A DNA stretch of 15,973 nucleotides from an uncultured Clostridia bacterium (lineage in GTDB: Bacteria > Bacillota > Clostridia > Oscillospirales > Oscillospiraceae): contig CAMFZO010000015.1 in NCBI GenBank assembly GCA_946006895.1, positions 1 through 15,973 on the forward strand, written 5' to 3'. Made by a program: the position numbers and the translations under genes. This document shows positions 1-7,431 of the stretch, piece after piece. Under the pieces are notes generated by a model. The model worked only from the letters and a program-made list of their open reading frames with translations, ran no database searches and was not told the DNA's origin. Within the stretch, counting starts at the first letter, position 1. The number at the start of each line of letters is the position of its first letter.

Positions 1-44
1 TACGCACAGGATATGTTCCATCAAATCTGATGCTGACAATTTGA

Positions 45-165
45 ATTGAATACTCACACATCAAGGCAATCCACGCTCACGAAAGTAAGAAGGCTGCCCG
101 TGAAAAAGCGAAAGCTGTGGTAGTCCAGCTGAGGGAAATGAAGCTGAAGGAGGCTGCTAAAATCC
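45..165 (+). pseudogene. IS256-family transposase fragment (internal part)
   Basis: After an in-frame stop at 42-44, this frame reads through a stretch containing IKAIHAHESKKAAREKAKAV and then LREMKLKEAAKI. The KAIHAQES...A..KA segment followed by LR.MKL..AA is the block seen in IS256 (mutator-type) transposases just before the conserved HW..IRTNN..ER motif. That next motif is absent: the frame runs instead into a hydrophobic signal-peptide-like stretch. No transposase N-terminus is present upstream. It is therefore a dead remnant of roughly 38 residues. The matching downstream part of the same protein family is found inverted at 1586-1785. The family assignment comes from memory of the motif; exact breakpoints are approximate. 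Confidence 0.6.
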
Positions 166-436
166 GCGCCCTGCCCTGTTTGCTGGCCTTCATGCTCTGC
201 ATGACGGTTTTTTCACCACCGCCTTTGCTGACAGCGGCGACTACTACGACTATGGGCTGCCCCTCGATACTGCTAAGAGCGGCCAACCGTTCAGCGAGGA
301 ATCGGAGATTTACACCCGTGACCTGCTCTATGACCAGGACGCCCACAAGCAGTTTATCACCATTCAGGACCGGGACGGCAACACCTGCGGCGTGTGTAAT
401 GTAAACGGTATAACCGCCAAATCTCCCGGTGTATAA
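166..436 (+). pseudogene. CD1107-family (DUF4366-type) mobile element protein remnant, frameshifted
   Basis: A hydrophobic signal-peptide-like segment (LPCLLAFMLCMTVF) leads into a T6 run at about 208-213, where the frame breaks. In the next frame the text continues as FTTAFADSGDYYDYG, then LPLDTAKSGQPFSEESEIYT and KQFITIQDRDGN, ending with TAA at 434-436. A signal peptide followed by YYD.GLPLDT...GQPF and KQFITI..RDGN resembles the CD1107/DUF4366 proteins of Tn1549-like conjugative elements. Those proteins are longer and continue into a Tyr/Phe-rich block, which is missing here. One extra T would restore a continuous frame. No usable start or ribosome binding site is apparent, because the 5' end is fused to the transposase fragment. 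It is most likely an inactive leftover of an integrative element. Confidence 0.55.
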
Positions 437-437
437 T

Positions 438-479
438 CAGGTCGCCATCTCGGTGCTTTTGCACTGAGATGGCGACCTG
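438..479 (+). terminator. Strong hairpin, probable terminator
   Basis: Arms 438-456 and 461-479 pair over 19 positions with a single G-T wobble and a TTTT loop. It sits 1 nt after the stop of the DUF4366-type remnant and is followed on the plus strand only by a modest T-containing stretch (TCAATTTT). It also lies 60 nt past the stop of the ZIP transporter gene on the minus strand, but no U-tract follows in that direction. It may end the old element gene or act as a bidirectional structure. Confidence 0.55.
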
Positions 480-539
480 TCAATTTTGAGGCACGCGGCA
501 CTTTGCGGATTAGTTTAAGTGGCAACAGGGCAGCAAAAC

Positions 540-1388
540 TCACATGTAGATGATGACCAGTCCTGTCAACATACCGACGATGATGGCGGCAGCAGGCAGC
601 TTGGAACGCCACATCAGGATGGACTCCGGCAGTAACTCGCCGAATACCACATACAGCATGGCACCGGATGCAAAGCTCAGTGACAGCGCTAAGGCGATTG
701 GCCCCATAGCCCCCACGGTAAAGCCTAAAAGGGCTCCCAGAATGGTAGGAAAGCCGGTCAGGGCCGTGACGATGACAGAGCGGGATTTCGGCATTCCGCC
801 GGAAATCAGCGGCACGGCAACGGCCATGCCCTCCGGAATATTGTGCAGACCGATTACGATGGCCATAGTCAACCCTCCGCGGTTCAAAAGCGTTTGCTGT
901 GCAGTTCGGGCGAATGACGCACCGATGACCATGCCCTCCGGTACATTGTGCAGAGCAATGGCTGCCGCCATCACCAGTCCTGCCAGAAACAATCCGCTGC
1001 GGGGCTGACGGCCCTCGCGGTGCTCCTGCAAATGGTTGGCATGGGTCAACTCTTCCAGAGAGTCGGCGGTACGGGGATGGTTTTCATCAATATGGGCTAC
1101 CTCGTGGTTCGTGTTGCGGTCTATCCATGCATTGAGCAGGGCGATGACAATATAGCCCACCAGTACGCCTATCACGACCAACCACAAATCGTTGTTCATT
1201 TCACTGGGGTGCAGTGCTTCCGTCAGCAGATCAAAGCACACCACAGAGGTCATCACCCCTGCGGCAAACGACAGCAGTAAGCTTACGGTCTTGCTGGAAT
1301 CCTTGCGGAACAGGCAGGAAATCAGCCCTCCCATGCCTGTGCCGCCCATGCCGGCCAGAGCCGTAATGGCGATCACGCTCCAGATCAT
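540..1388 (-). CDS. ZIP-family divalent metal transporter
   Basis: This is a 282-residue integral membrane protein of the ZIP (Zrt/Irt-like) family, expected to move zinc, iron or manganese across the cytoplasmic membrane. About eight hydrophobic segments are visible. The family metal-site motifs are both present: HNVPEG at about residues 147-152 and HNIPEG at 182-187, plus GELLPES near 250-256. A variable cytoplasmic loop at about 91-130 is rich in His (H95, H99, H104, H116, H119, H123), as is usual for the metal-binding loop of ZIP proteins. Length is normal for bacterial ZupT/GufA-like members. The start is supported by AAGGAGG at 1400-1406 (complement). It is a single-gene unit with its own promoter, and a palindrome at its likely transcription start suggests metal-dependent control. 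Remnants of mobile elements lie on both sides, so it may have been carried or trapped by them. The transported metal cannot be told from sequence. Confidence 0.9.
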   Translation of the reverse strand: MIWSVIAITALAGMGGTGMGGLISCLFRKDSSKTVSLLLSFAAGVMTSVVCFDLLTEALHPSEMNNDLWLVVIGVLVGYIVIALLNAWIDRNTNHEVAHIDENHPRTADSLEELTHANHLQEHREGRQPRSGLFLAGLVMAAAIALHNVPEGMVIGASFARTAQQTLLNRGGLTMAIVIGLHNIPEGMAVAVPLISGGMPKSRSVIVTALTGFPTILGALLGFTVGAMGPIALALSLSFASGAMLYVVFGELLPESILMWRSKLPAAAIIVGMLTGLVIIYM

Positions 1389-1408
1389 CTTCGTTACAGC
1401 CTCCTTAT

Positions 1409-1424
1409 GTTAGAGCAGACTAAC
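1409..1424. promoter_or_regulatory. Inverted repeat GTTAG-N6-CTAAC, candidate metalloregulator operator
   Basis: Perfect 5-bp arms spaced by 6 nt lie just downstream of the predicted transcription start and just upstream of the ribosome binding site of the ZIP gene. Position and symmetry fit a repressor site. DtxR/MntR-type regulators bind palindromes with TTAG/CTAA halves, so one of these is a reasonable guess; the regulator itself is not in the window. Confidence 0.4.
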
Positions 1425-1435
1425 TTTTTCGGCTT

Positions 1436-1464
1436 ATCCTATCACACAGCCCTATGACTGTCAA
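1436..1464 (-). promoter_or_regulatory. Sigma-A promoter of the ZIP transporter gene
   Basis: On the minus strand a perfect -35 box TTGACA (1459-1464) is followed after exactly 17 nt by TAGGAT (1436-1441), 4 of 6 matches to the -10 consensus. Transcription would start near 1429, about 40 nt before the ATG at 1386-1388. Confidence 0.75.
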
Positions 1465-1505
1465 TTTGCGTTTTGCTGTTTTTTCCCTGATATTTCCCAG
1501 CGGTT

Positions 1506-1528
1506 CGCACTTTTATTTGTGCGTTTTT
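1506..1528 (+). terminator. Weak hairpin plus T5, possible terminator
   Basis: Five-bp arms (1506-1510 and 1519-1523) with an 8-nt T-rich loop are followed by TTTTT. No plus-strand gene lies immediately upstream, so it may be a leftover or simply fortuitous. Confidence 0.2.
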
Positions 1529-1585
1529 CTTGAATATTGCAATGTACCGCCTTACCCTGCTGGTATATCTGAATATGATAGATTT

Positions 1586-1785
1586 TCAGGTAGGTGCCTC
1601 CAAGCGCTTCATATTCATGTACTTCTTGCAGTGCCGGCAGGTACCGGCCATATGGCACAGCTGTGAATAGGCCAGCATCAGAGCGGAGTTGCCATCGGAA
1701 AACGTGCCTACCGCATGGGCACGGCAGATCTCCCGGTTCAGCCGCTCAATTACATTATCGGTGCGGATTCGGAACCAGCGTGCAT
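1586..1785 (-). pseudogene. IS256-family transposase C-terminal remnant
   Basis: The minus strand encodes RWFRIRTDNVIERLNREI followed by VGTFSDGNSALMLAYSQL and a short tail ending in TGA (1586-1588). This matches the IS256/mutator transposase C-terminal block (HW..IRTNN.IERLN.EIRRR..VVG.FPDG.SALML). The frame is closed by a stop about six codons before the Arg-Trp, so only about 60 residues remain and no start exists. The E of IERLNRE (the last Glu of the DDE triad in this family) is retained, but the rest of the catalytic domain is gone. It is one of two inverted pieces of this family flanking the ZIP gene; the other is at 45-165. Confidence 0.75.
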
Positions 1786-1796
1786 ACTTTTATAAG

Positions 1797-1831
1797 AAAA
1801 GTGCCTGATTCAATGGGAATTAGGCGCTTTT
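1797..1831 (+). terminator. 15-bp hairpin with T tail, orphan terminator
   Basis: Arms 1797-1811 and 1817-1831 pair fully over 15 bp (two G-U wobbles) with a 5-nt loop; the stem ends in A4/T4 and T5 closes it. There is no plus-strand gene upstream. It would shield the following cyclase operon from read-through, or may have belonged to a gene lost when the IS256 element decayed. Confidence 0.5.
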
Positions 1832-1866
1832 TGGAAAAATTATTCCTGATGCATCGGAAAAGCGCA

Positions 1867-1895
1867 TTGACTTTGCCAAAATGGAAGGATATACT
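1867..1895 (+). promoter_or_regulatory. Sigma-A promoter of the c-di-GMP operon
   Basis: TTGACT (1867-1872) and TATACT (1890-1895) are separated by exactly 17 nt, each one mismatch from consensus. The predicted start is near 1902, giving a leader of about 78 nt before the ATG at 1980. I see no riboswitch fold in that leader. Confidence 0.75.
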
Positions 1896-1979
1896 GCATA
1901 CAGATACATGTAATGCACAAAAATGACGATTATTTCTGATTTTGTTTCCAAACATTCTGCGTGAAAAGAGGCCTATGCC

Positions 1980-3689
1980 ATGACTGACAAGCCCAGGCTT
2001 TTCCCGGCTATTGAAAGAGTCCTGATCCTCGCAGTGCTGGTCGCCGTTTTTCTCTCTTTGGGGAACTTGCGGCTTCAGCGCCCTTCCACACCGGACGGCG
2101 TGGAACAGCTGAACGGCTGGTATTACCTGCAGGATGGACAGAGGGTGGATGTCAATCTGCCGTGTTCCCTCACGTTGGACAGCGGAGCGGACCTGGTGCT
2201 GTACAATGACAGTATCTCCTCCGCTGACGCCAGTACTTTGACCACCCGGGGCGCCGTCTACCGTCTCCAGATCCTGTTGGGAGATCAGGTTCTCTACGCC
2301 TATGAGGATTCGGATTTCCCCCGAAATGAACAGATGCGTTCCAAGCTGTACTGCACTGCCTCCCTTCAGGGGGACCTGGAGAACCAGCAGCTGGCTCTGT
2401 TTTATCAGAACCCGGGGGACGGTCACTTTCAACTCTCCGCCGTCTATCTGGGTAGTAGCAGCGCGGTTTTTCGCTGGCAGGCAGCAAGTGATATCTTCAC
2501 CTTTGTCATGGTCTTCACCATGCTGCTCATCGGGATCATCGCCCTGGGGATTCACATCTACCTGTCGGCTATCCATATGCCGGATCCCCGTTTTGCCAAT
2601 GTGGCCTGTTTCCTGTTCATCTGCGCCATCTGGTGCGCTCTGGACTCATCTCTGATCCAGCAGCTCACCAATATGTCTCCCTCGGTGTGCTACATATCCT
2701 TTTACGCCTTTATGACCCTGGCTGTCCCCATGATCCACTTTGTCCGCAACACTGGGGAGATGGGCCGGTTCCGCAGCCTCAACGTGTGCCTGCTCCTTTT
2801 CTACCTGAACGTTGCGGTACAGAGCCTGCTGGATTACTTCGGCCTCTGTTCCTTTATCGATATGCTGCTGGTCACCCACCTGCTGCTGGCCGCAGGTATC
2901 GGATTGATCACCATATTGATGCTGCGGGAGTATGCCAGGACGCATCATCGAGAGATCAAGGTCACTTTGATTGCCTTTGCCATTCTGGCCGCCGGCGGAC
3001 TGCTGGCCATCGTCCTGTACTGGCTGTTGGAGATCTCTTACTATGGTGCAATTTTTGAGATCGGCATCCTGATCTATATCATTTGCCTGCTGTGCTCTTT
3101 GGTCATCACAATGGCAGCCAACCTGCGGTTTAAGGCAGAGGCTATCGTTTACCAGCGGCTGTCCCAGGAAGACCGTCTCACCGGTCTCGCTAACCGGCGC
3201 GGTTTTGAAAAATGCCTGACGGATTTGGAAACGGGCTCTGACAACTGCGGAAACATGGCGCTGATCTTTATGGACCTGAATGGGCTGAAATATGTCAACG
3301 ACCAATTCGGGCACAATGTGGGCGACGAGCTGATCATCGCAGCGGCCCGGTGCGTTGAAGCTGCTTTTTCCGAAATAGGCACTTGCTACCGCATTGGCGG
3401 TGATGAATTTGCTGCTATTCTGCCAGACCCGGAGGGGAATGAAGAAGACTGGCGGAAACGGTTGGAGGATTCCGTTCGCCTGTATAATCAGGATGCCCGG
3501 CACCGGCTCTCCATTGCCTGCGGTGCAAGTCTGCTTCGAGACGAAGCAGGCCGGAGCAAACGTCTGAGCGACTGGAAATTTGAGGCCGACCAGGCTATGT
3601 ACGCCTGCAAGCGGCAGCAAAAGGACCAGCAATCCACGGAGTTCTTCTCCGCAGGTCAGGGACGGGAGGGAAAGCCTTATGGCATATAA
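1980..3689 (+). CDS. Membrane-bound diguanylate cyclase (extracytoplasmic domain, 7TM, GGDEF)
   Basis: This 569-residue protein should make cyclic di-GMP from two GTP at the membrane in response to an outside signal. Order of parts: a first hydrophobic helix (about 14-30), an extracytoplasmic beta-rich domain (about 31-168), seven hydrophobic helices (about 171-380), then a cytoplasmic GGDEF domain starting at DRLTGLANRRGF (398-409). The layout resembles 7TMR-DISM receptors. The metal-binding Asp is D432 (FMDLNG), and the active-site motif GGDEF at 473-477 is intact. The RxxD inhibitory site expected a few residues before GGDEF is absent (Ser-Glu-Ile-Gly), so product feedback inhibition is unlikely. 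The start is supported by AAGAGG at 1966-1971. It is the first gene of an operon whose second gene degrades the same messenger. The ligand is unknown. Confidence 0.9.
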   Translation: MTDKPRLFPAIERVLILAVLVAVFLSLGNLRLQRPSTPDGVEQLNGWYYLQDGQRVDVNLPCSLTLDSGADLVLYNDSISSADASTLTTRGAVYRLQILLGDQVLYAYEDSDFPRNEQMRSKLYCTASLQGDLENQQLALFYQNPGDGHFQLSAVYLGSSSAVFRWQAASDIFTFVMVFTMLLIGIIALGIHIYLSAIHMPDPRFANVACFLFICAIWCALDSSLIQQLTNMSPSVCYISFYAFMTLAVPMIHFVRNTGEMGRFRSLNVCLLLFYLNVAVQSLLDYFGLCSFIDMLLVTHLLLAAGIGLITILMLREYARTHHREIKVTLIAFAILAAGGLLAIVLYWLLEISYYGAIFEIGILIYIICLLCSLVITMAANLRFKAEAIVYQRLSQEDRLTGLANRRGFEKCLTDLETGSDNCGNMALIFMDLNGLKYVNDQFGHNVGDELIIAAARCVEAAFSEIGTCYRIGGDEFAAILPDPEGNEEDWRKRLEDSVRLYNQDARHRLSIACGASLLRDEAGRSKRLSDWKFEADQAMYACKRQQKDQQSTEFFSAGQGREGKPYGI

Positions 3690-5616
3690 TGTGGATTTCC
3701 TGCTGTCAGCATTGATCTTTCTGCTGATCATCCTGAACCACTTTATGGAGCAGCGCGCACTGAATACCAAGAGTACAAAGGCATTTCTTACTTTTCTGCT
3801 GCTTGGCATCGCAAACATCGTATTTGACCTGCTTTGCACCTTTCTCATCACTTTGGCGCGGCCGGACCTGGCCTGGATGACCGAATGCTGCCTGACAATA
3901 CTGTATCTTCTTCAGATACTGGTGCCCGTTTCTCTGCTGGGCTATATCCGGACCTACTACGAGTCCGACCAGAGCTGGCCCCGTTGGAGACGCGTCTGCT
4001 GTGTCATTCCCCCACTTCTGATGAGCCTGTTTATCCTGCTTAACCACAGGAATGGACTGTTCTTCCGAATCGATAACTCCGGCAACTATGTCCGTGGCCC
4101 CTACTACCTTTGTATGTACCTGTTTGCCGGCGCTTATATTCTGGTGATTGCCGTCAGCAGCCATGTCTATGCTTCCCAACTGGGCCGGCAGAAGGTCCGC
4201 GCCATCCGTGAGCTGCTGTTGTTGGTGGGTATATGCGTGGTGATCCAGTCCATTTACCACGATATCCTGCTGACCGGCTTTGGAATCGCCATGTGCATCG
4301 CCATCCTGTTTTTTACGATCAACAACCCCTACCAGCACATGGACAGTCTCACTGGGCTGTTCGATCTGAATTATTTTCGGGAGCAGTGCAACCACTTCAT
4401 CCTGCGCAGAAAGAGCTTTCATGTGCTGTCTGTGGATCTTTGTCAGTTAAAGCGAATCAACCGCATCCTGGGCACGGATATCGGAAATCAGGCGTTGATT
4501 CAAACGGCACAAATGCTGCGGCTCGTCGGTAAGGACACACGGGTATTCCGCAGCAGCGGCAAACGCTTTCTGCTGATCTGCCCTACCATCTCCGAATACG
4601 AGGCCGCACAGCAGAAGATTCAGGAAATGTTTTCCCAGCCAATGGAGATCGGCGGAAGCAGTATCTCCTCTCCCGTAGCGATCTGCGGCATTATTCACGC
4701 GGAACAGCTGGATAGCTGTGAATTTCTGCTGGGCTATCTGGATTATCTCTCCTCTCTGATTGCGTCTACAAACCGAACCGTTCTGATCCAGGGGAACCAA
4801 GAAACACGGAGAGGTTTCCGCTATACGCAGGAGATCGAGCATTTCCTTCAGACCGCTCTGGAAGAGGACCTTTTTGAGGTCTATTTCCAGCCGGTCTATT
4901 CCACCAGCCAGAAGCGGTATGTTACCATGGAGGCACTCAGCCGCCTGCGCCACCCCACCCTGGGCCCTGTTTCCCCCGAGGTGTTCATCAGCATTGCGGA
5001 AAAGAGTGACCAGATTGCCCAGCTGGGTCTGCTGCAAATGCGCCGGATCTGCGTGTTCCTGAAGGCTCACCCCGAATTGATGGAGCAGATCCAGGGCGTC
5101 AAGATCAATCTCTCCCCCATGGAGCTTCTGAAAAAGGGGCACATCCAGCAGCTTGTCGACACAATTCGCGAAAGCGGCCTTCCCGCGTCCTGTTTCTCCT
5201 TCGAGATCACTGAGACGGTGGCAACCGATTACAGCGAAAATCTGTGGAATGCCATAGACCTGTTCACAAGCGCCGGCATCGGCCTTTGCCTGGATGACTT
5301 TGGATCCGGCTACGCAAACCTGAACTCTGTGCTGAAGCTGCCTTTTTCCGTCATCAAAATGGATCGGTCCCTGCTGTCTGACATCTGCACCGACGAAAAA
5401 GCCGCCGCGCTCTACCGCAACACCGTATCCGTTCTGCGAAACATGGGCTACACCGTTGTTGCTGAGGGAGTGGAGACTCTGGCGGAACTGGAATTACTCT
5501 CCAGCTGGGGAGTAGACATGATCCAGGGCTTCTACTTTTCCCCTCCCGTCAGCCGCAGCAAGCTGTTGGAGCTGCTGCTTCCAAAGACGGATGCAGCAAA
5601 GAACTGTCTTGCATAA
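3679..5616 (+). CDS. Membrane-bound c-di-GMP phosphodiesterase (7TM, degenerate GGDEF, EAL)
   Basis: A 645-residue protein expected to hydrolyse cyclic di-GMP to pGpG. About seven hydrophobic helices fill residues 5-215, resembling the N-terminal 7TM sensor regions found on histidine kinases and GGDEF proteins. A GGDEF fold follows (DSLTGLFDLNYF, 222-233), but the signature is SGKRF (293-297), so it cannot be a cyclase; it may bind GTP or only dimerise. The EAL domain (about 385-632) keeps every key position: EAL (418-420), N477, E509, DDFGSGY (539-545), K560, E596 in AEGVET and Q616. The start at 3679 is chosen because GGGAGGG (3664-3670) lies 8 nt before it; the frame is open further upstream but overlaps the cyclase coding region deeply. 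With this start the two genes overlap by 11 nt, implying translational coupling. Confidence 0.9.
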   Translation: MAYNVDFLLSALIFLLIILNHFMEQRALNTKSTKAFLTFLLLGIANIVFDLLCTFLITLARPDLAWMTECCLTILYLLQILVPVSLLGYIRTYYESDQSWPRWRRVCCVIPPLLMSLFILLNHRNGLFFRIDNSGNYVRGPYYLCMYLFAGAYILVIAVSSHVYASQLGRQKVRAIRELLLLVGICVVIQSIYHDILLTGFGIAMCIAILFFTINNPYQHMDSLTGLFDLNYFREQCNHFILRRKSFHVLSVDLCQLKRINRILGTDIGNQALIQTAQMLRLVGKDTRVFRSSGKRFLLICPTISEYEAAQQKIQEMFSQPMEIGGSSISSPVAICGIIHAEQLDSCEFLLGYLDYLSSLIASTNRTVLIQGNQETRRGFRYTQEIEHFLQTALEEDLFEVYFQPVYSTSQKRYVTMEALSRLRHPTLGPVSPEVFISIAEKSDQIAQLGLLQMRRICVFLKAHPELMEQIQGVKINLSPMELLKKGHIQQLVDTIRESGLPASCFSFEITETVATDYSENLWNAIDLFTSAGIGLCLDDFGSGYANLNSVLKLPFSVIKMDRSLLSDICTDEKAAALYRNTVSVLRNMGYTVVAEGVETLAELELLSSWGVDMIQGFYFSPPVSRSKLLELLLPKTDAAKNCLA

Positions 5617-5641
5617 AAGCGGCGTGAAAATCGTGGGATGT

Positions 5642-5685
5642 GCAGAAAAATTCCTGAAATTACAAAATTTCAGGAATTTTTCTGC
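5642..5685 (+). terminator. Terminator of the c-di-GMP operon
   Basis: A perfect 20-bp stem (5642-5661 with 5666-5685, loop ACAA) contains A5/T5 tracts in its arms and is followed by TTTCTTTT. It lies 26 nt after the phosphodiesterase stop codon. Confidence 0.85.
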
Positions 5686-5910
5686 TTTCTTTTAACGGAA
5701 AGGCTGAAGGAAACCTGGGCCAAAGGACTGGTCAAAACCTTGCCCCATACAGGGACAGGTCCGGAAAACAAAAATAGTACAGAAGATATGCTGAAGAAAC
5801 GATAAGGGGGCTAAGACTATAAAATTCCAAAAAATATCCCCCATCATGTGAAAAACAAATGTTTCGAAATTGCAATGAGTTCGATAAAATATAACAGAAT
5901 AATGTATGAA
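5686..5910. other. Non-coding leader region before the importer operon
   Basis: About 220 nt without a supported gene. I find no promoter with two good boxes here; AT-rich stretches such as TATAAA (5818-5823) and TATAAC (5890-5895) lack a matching -35. A direct repeat TTCGA occurs at 5863-5867 and 5880-5884. G5 and C5 tracts at about 5806 and 5838 could pair loosely. The region must carry the importer promoter and, probably, the response-regulator binding site. Confidence 0.4.
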
Positions 5911-5923
5911 GGGGGGAGACTGC

Positions 5924-7417
5924 GTGGAATATGTGCTGGAAATGAAAGATATCAGCAAAACCTTTCCGGGTGTTGTTGCGCTGGATCATGTGCAGCTGCA
6001 GGTAAGACCGGGAGAGGTCCATGCATTGATGGGAGAAAATGGCGCCGGAAAATCCACCCTGATGAAGATTCTAATGGGTATTTACACCAAAGATCCCGGC
6101 GGGGAGATCTTCTTTGACGGAAAACCCTATAGCGCATCCAATCCCAAAGAGGCCATGGATATGGGCGTGGCAATGATCCATCAGGAATTAAACCCGATCC
6201 TGGACATGGCTGTTTATGAGAACATTTTTGTGGGACGCGAGATTCGCAAAAATGGCCTGGTGGACAAAAAGACGGAAATCGAAGAAGCGCAAAAGCTGAT
6301 TGAGGAGTGCGGCCTGCACGTATCGCCCAAGGAGACGCTGCGAAATCTCACGGTGGCGCAGTGCCAGCTTATCGAGATCATCAAGGCCATCTCTGTTAAC
6401 GCAAAGGTCATCGTTATGGATGAGCCCACTGCTGCCATTACCGAGCGCGAGGTGGAACTGCTGTTTGAGCATATTCGCAGGCTCAAGGAAAAAGGCGTTG
6501 CCATCATCTATATTTCCCACCGCATGGCGGAGATTTTCGCTATCTGCGACCGGGTCAGCGTTTACCGTGACGGACAGTACATCGGCACGGATGATACGGC
6601 GAACCTGAGCGAGGCCCAGTTGATCAAGATGATGGTGGGCCGGGAGATCACAGATGTGTATCCGAAGCTGAACGCCGATATCGGCGAAGTGGTATTTGAA
6701 GCCAAAAATATCACCCGTGCGGACAACAAGGTCAAAGGTGTCAGTCTGGCCGTGCGCAGAGGCGAGATCTTAGGCATCGGCGGCCTGGTAGGCGCCGGCC
6801 GCAGTGAGCTGGTGGAGGGGATTTTCGGTATTCATCCGCTCTCCCAGGGCGAAATTTATGTGAAGGGCAAAAAGGTGAAGGTGTCCTCGCCCCAGGATAT
6901 TATCAAGGAAGGCGTGGCGCTCATCACGGAGGATCGAAAGGTCACGGGCCTGAATCTGAGCGGAACGGTCAACGATAATATCGGCATGGTGGCGATCAAA
7001 AAGCTGCTGACCAACGGTCTTTACAACAAAGCCAAGGCACATAAGGCCTCTCAGGAGTACATCGAAAAACTGAACATCAAAACTCCTTCCGTCAACCAGA
7101 TCGTCGGAAATCTGTCTGGTGGCAATCAACAGAAGGTCGTCATTGCCAAATGGCTGTTGAACGAGCCGGATATCATTATTTTGGATGAACCCACGCGAGG
7201 AATCGATGTGGGCGCCAAGCGGGACATCTACCTGCTGTTGGGAAATCTGGTGCAGCAGGGCAAGGCTGTTATCATGATTTCCTCGGAGATCCCGGAGTTA
7301 ATGGGAATTTGTGACCGGATCCTTGTCATGTGCGAGGGCAATTATTCCGGCGAGGTCCAGCGCGAAGAATTCTCCCAGGAACGTATTATGACATTGGCCT
7401 CTGCCATCACGGTATAA
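5924..7417 (+). CDS. Ribose/galactose-type ABC importer ATPase with two nucleotide-binding domains
   Basis: A 497-residue cytoplasmic ATPase of the RbsA/MglA/XylG type that powers uptake through the permease encoded next. First domain: Walker A GENGAGKST (37-45), signature LTVAQ (142-146), Walker B with D166 and E167, and an ISH H-loop. Second domain: the degenerate P-loop GLVGAGRSE (287-295) normal for this family, signature LSGGNQQ (397-403) and Walker B D421-E422 in LDEPTRGID. I chose the GTG start at 5924 because GGGGGGAG (5911-5918) lies 5 nt before it; an in-frame ATG at 5906 would add six residues but has no ribosome binding site. The permease gene starts 14 nt after the stop. The substrate is not evident: the family handles pentoses, hexoses, autoinducer-2 and sugar alcohols. 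It also serves as the intact reference for the degenerate paralogue at 11945-13372. Confidence 0.92.
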   Translation: MEYVLEMKDISKTFPGVVALDHVQLQVRPGEVHALMGENGAGKSTLMKILMGIYTKDPGGEIFFDGKPYSASNPKEAMDMGVAMIHQELNPILDMAVYENIFVGREIRKNGLVDKKTEIEEAQKLIEECGLHVSPKETLRNLTVAQCQLIEIIKAISVNAKVIVMDEPTAAITEREVELLFEHIRRLKEKGVAIIYISHRMAEIFAICDRVSVYRDGQYIGTDDTANLSEAQLIKMMVGREITDVYPKLNADIGEVVFEAKNITRADNKVKGVSLAVRRGEILGIGGLVGAGRSELVEGIFGIHPLSQGEIYVKGKKVKVSSPQDIIKEGVALITEDRKVTGLNLSGTVNDNIGMVAIKKLLTNGLYNKAKAHKASQEYIEKLNIKTPSVNQIVGNLSGGNQQKVVIAKWLLNEPDIIILDEPTRGIDVGAKRDIYLLLGNLVQQGKAVIMISSEIPELMGICDRILVMCEGNYSGEVQREEFSQERIMTLASAITV

Positions 7418-7431
7418 AGGAAGGGGAAAGC

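Noticed and set aside
1896..1979. A c-di-GMP riboswitch in the leader of the cyclase operon
   Set aside because: The leader is short and shows none of the conserved GEMM blocks or expected stems.
2646..3851. Long minus-strand open frame opposite the cyclase gene
   Set aside because: It spans the junction of two plus-strand genes with well-defined domains and its product matches nothing recognisable; it is an antisense shadow.
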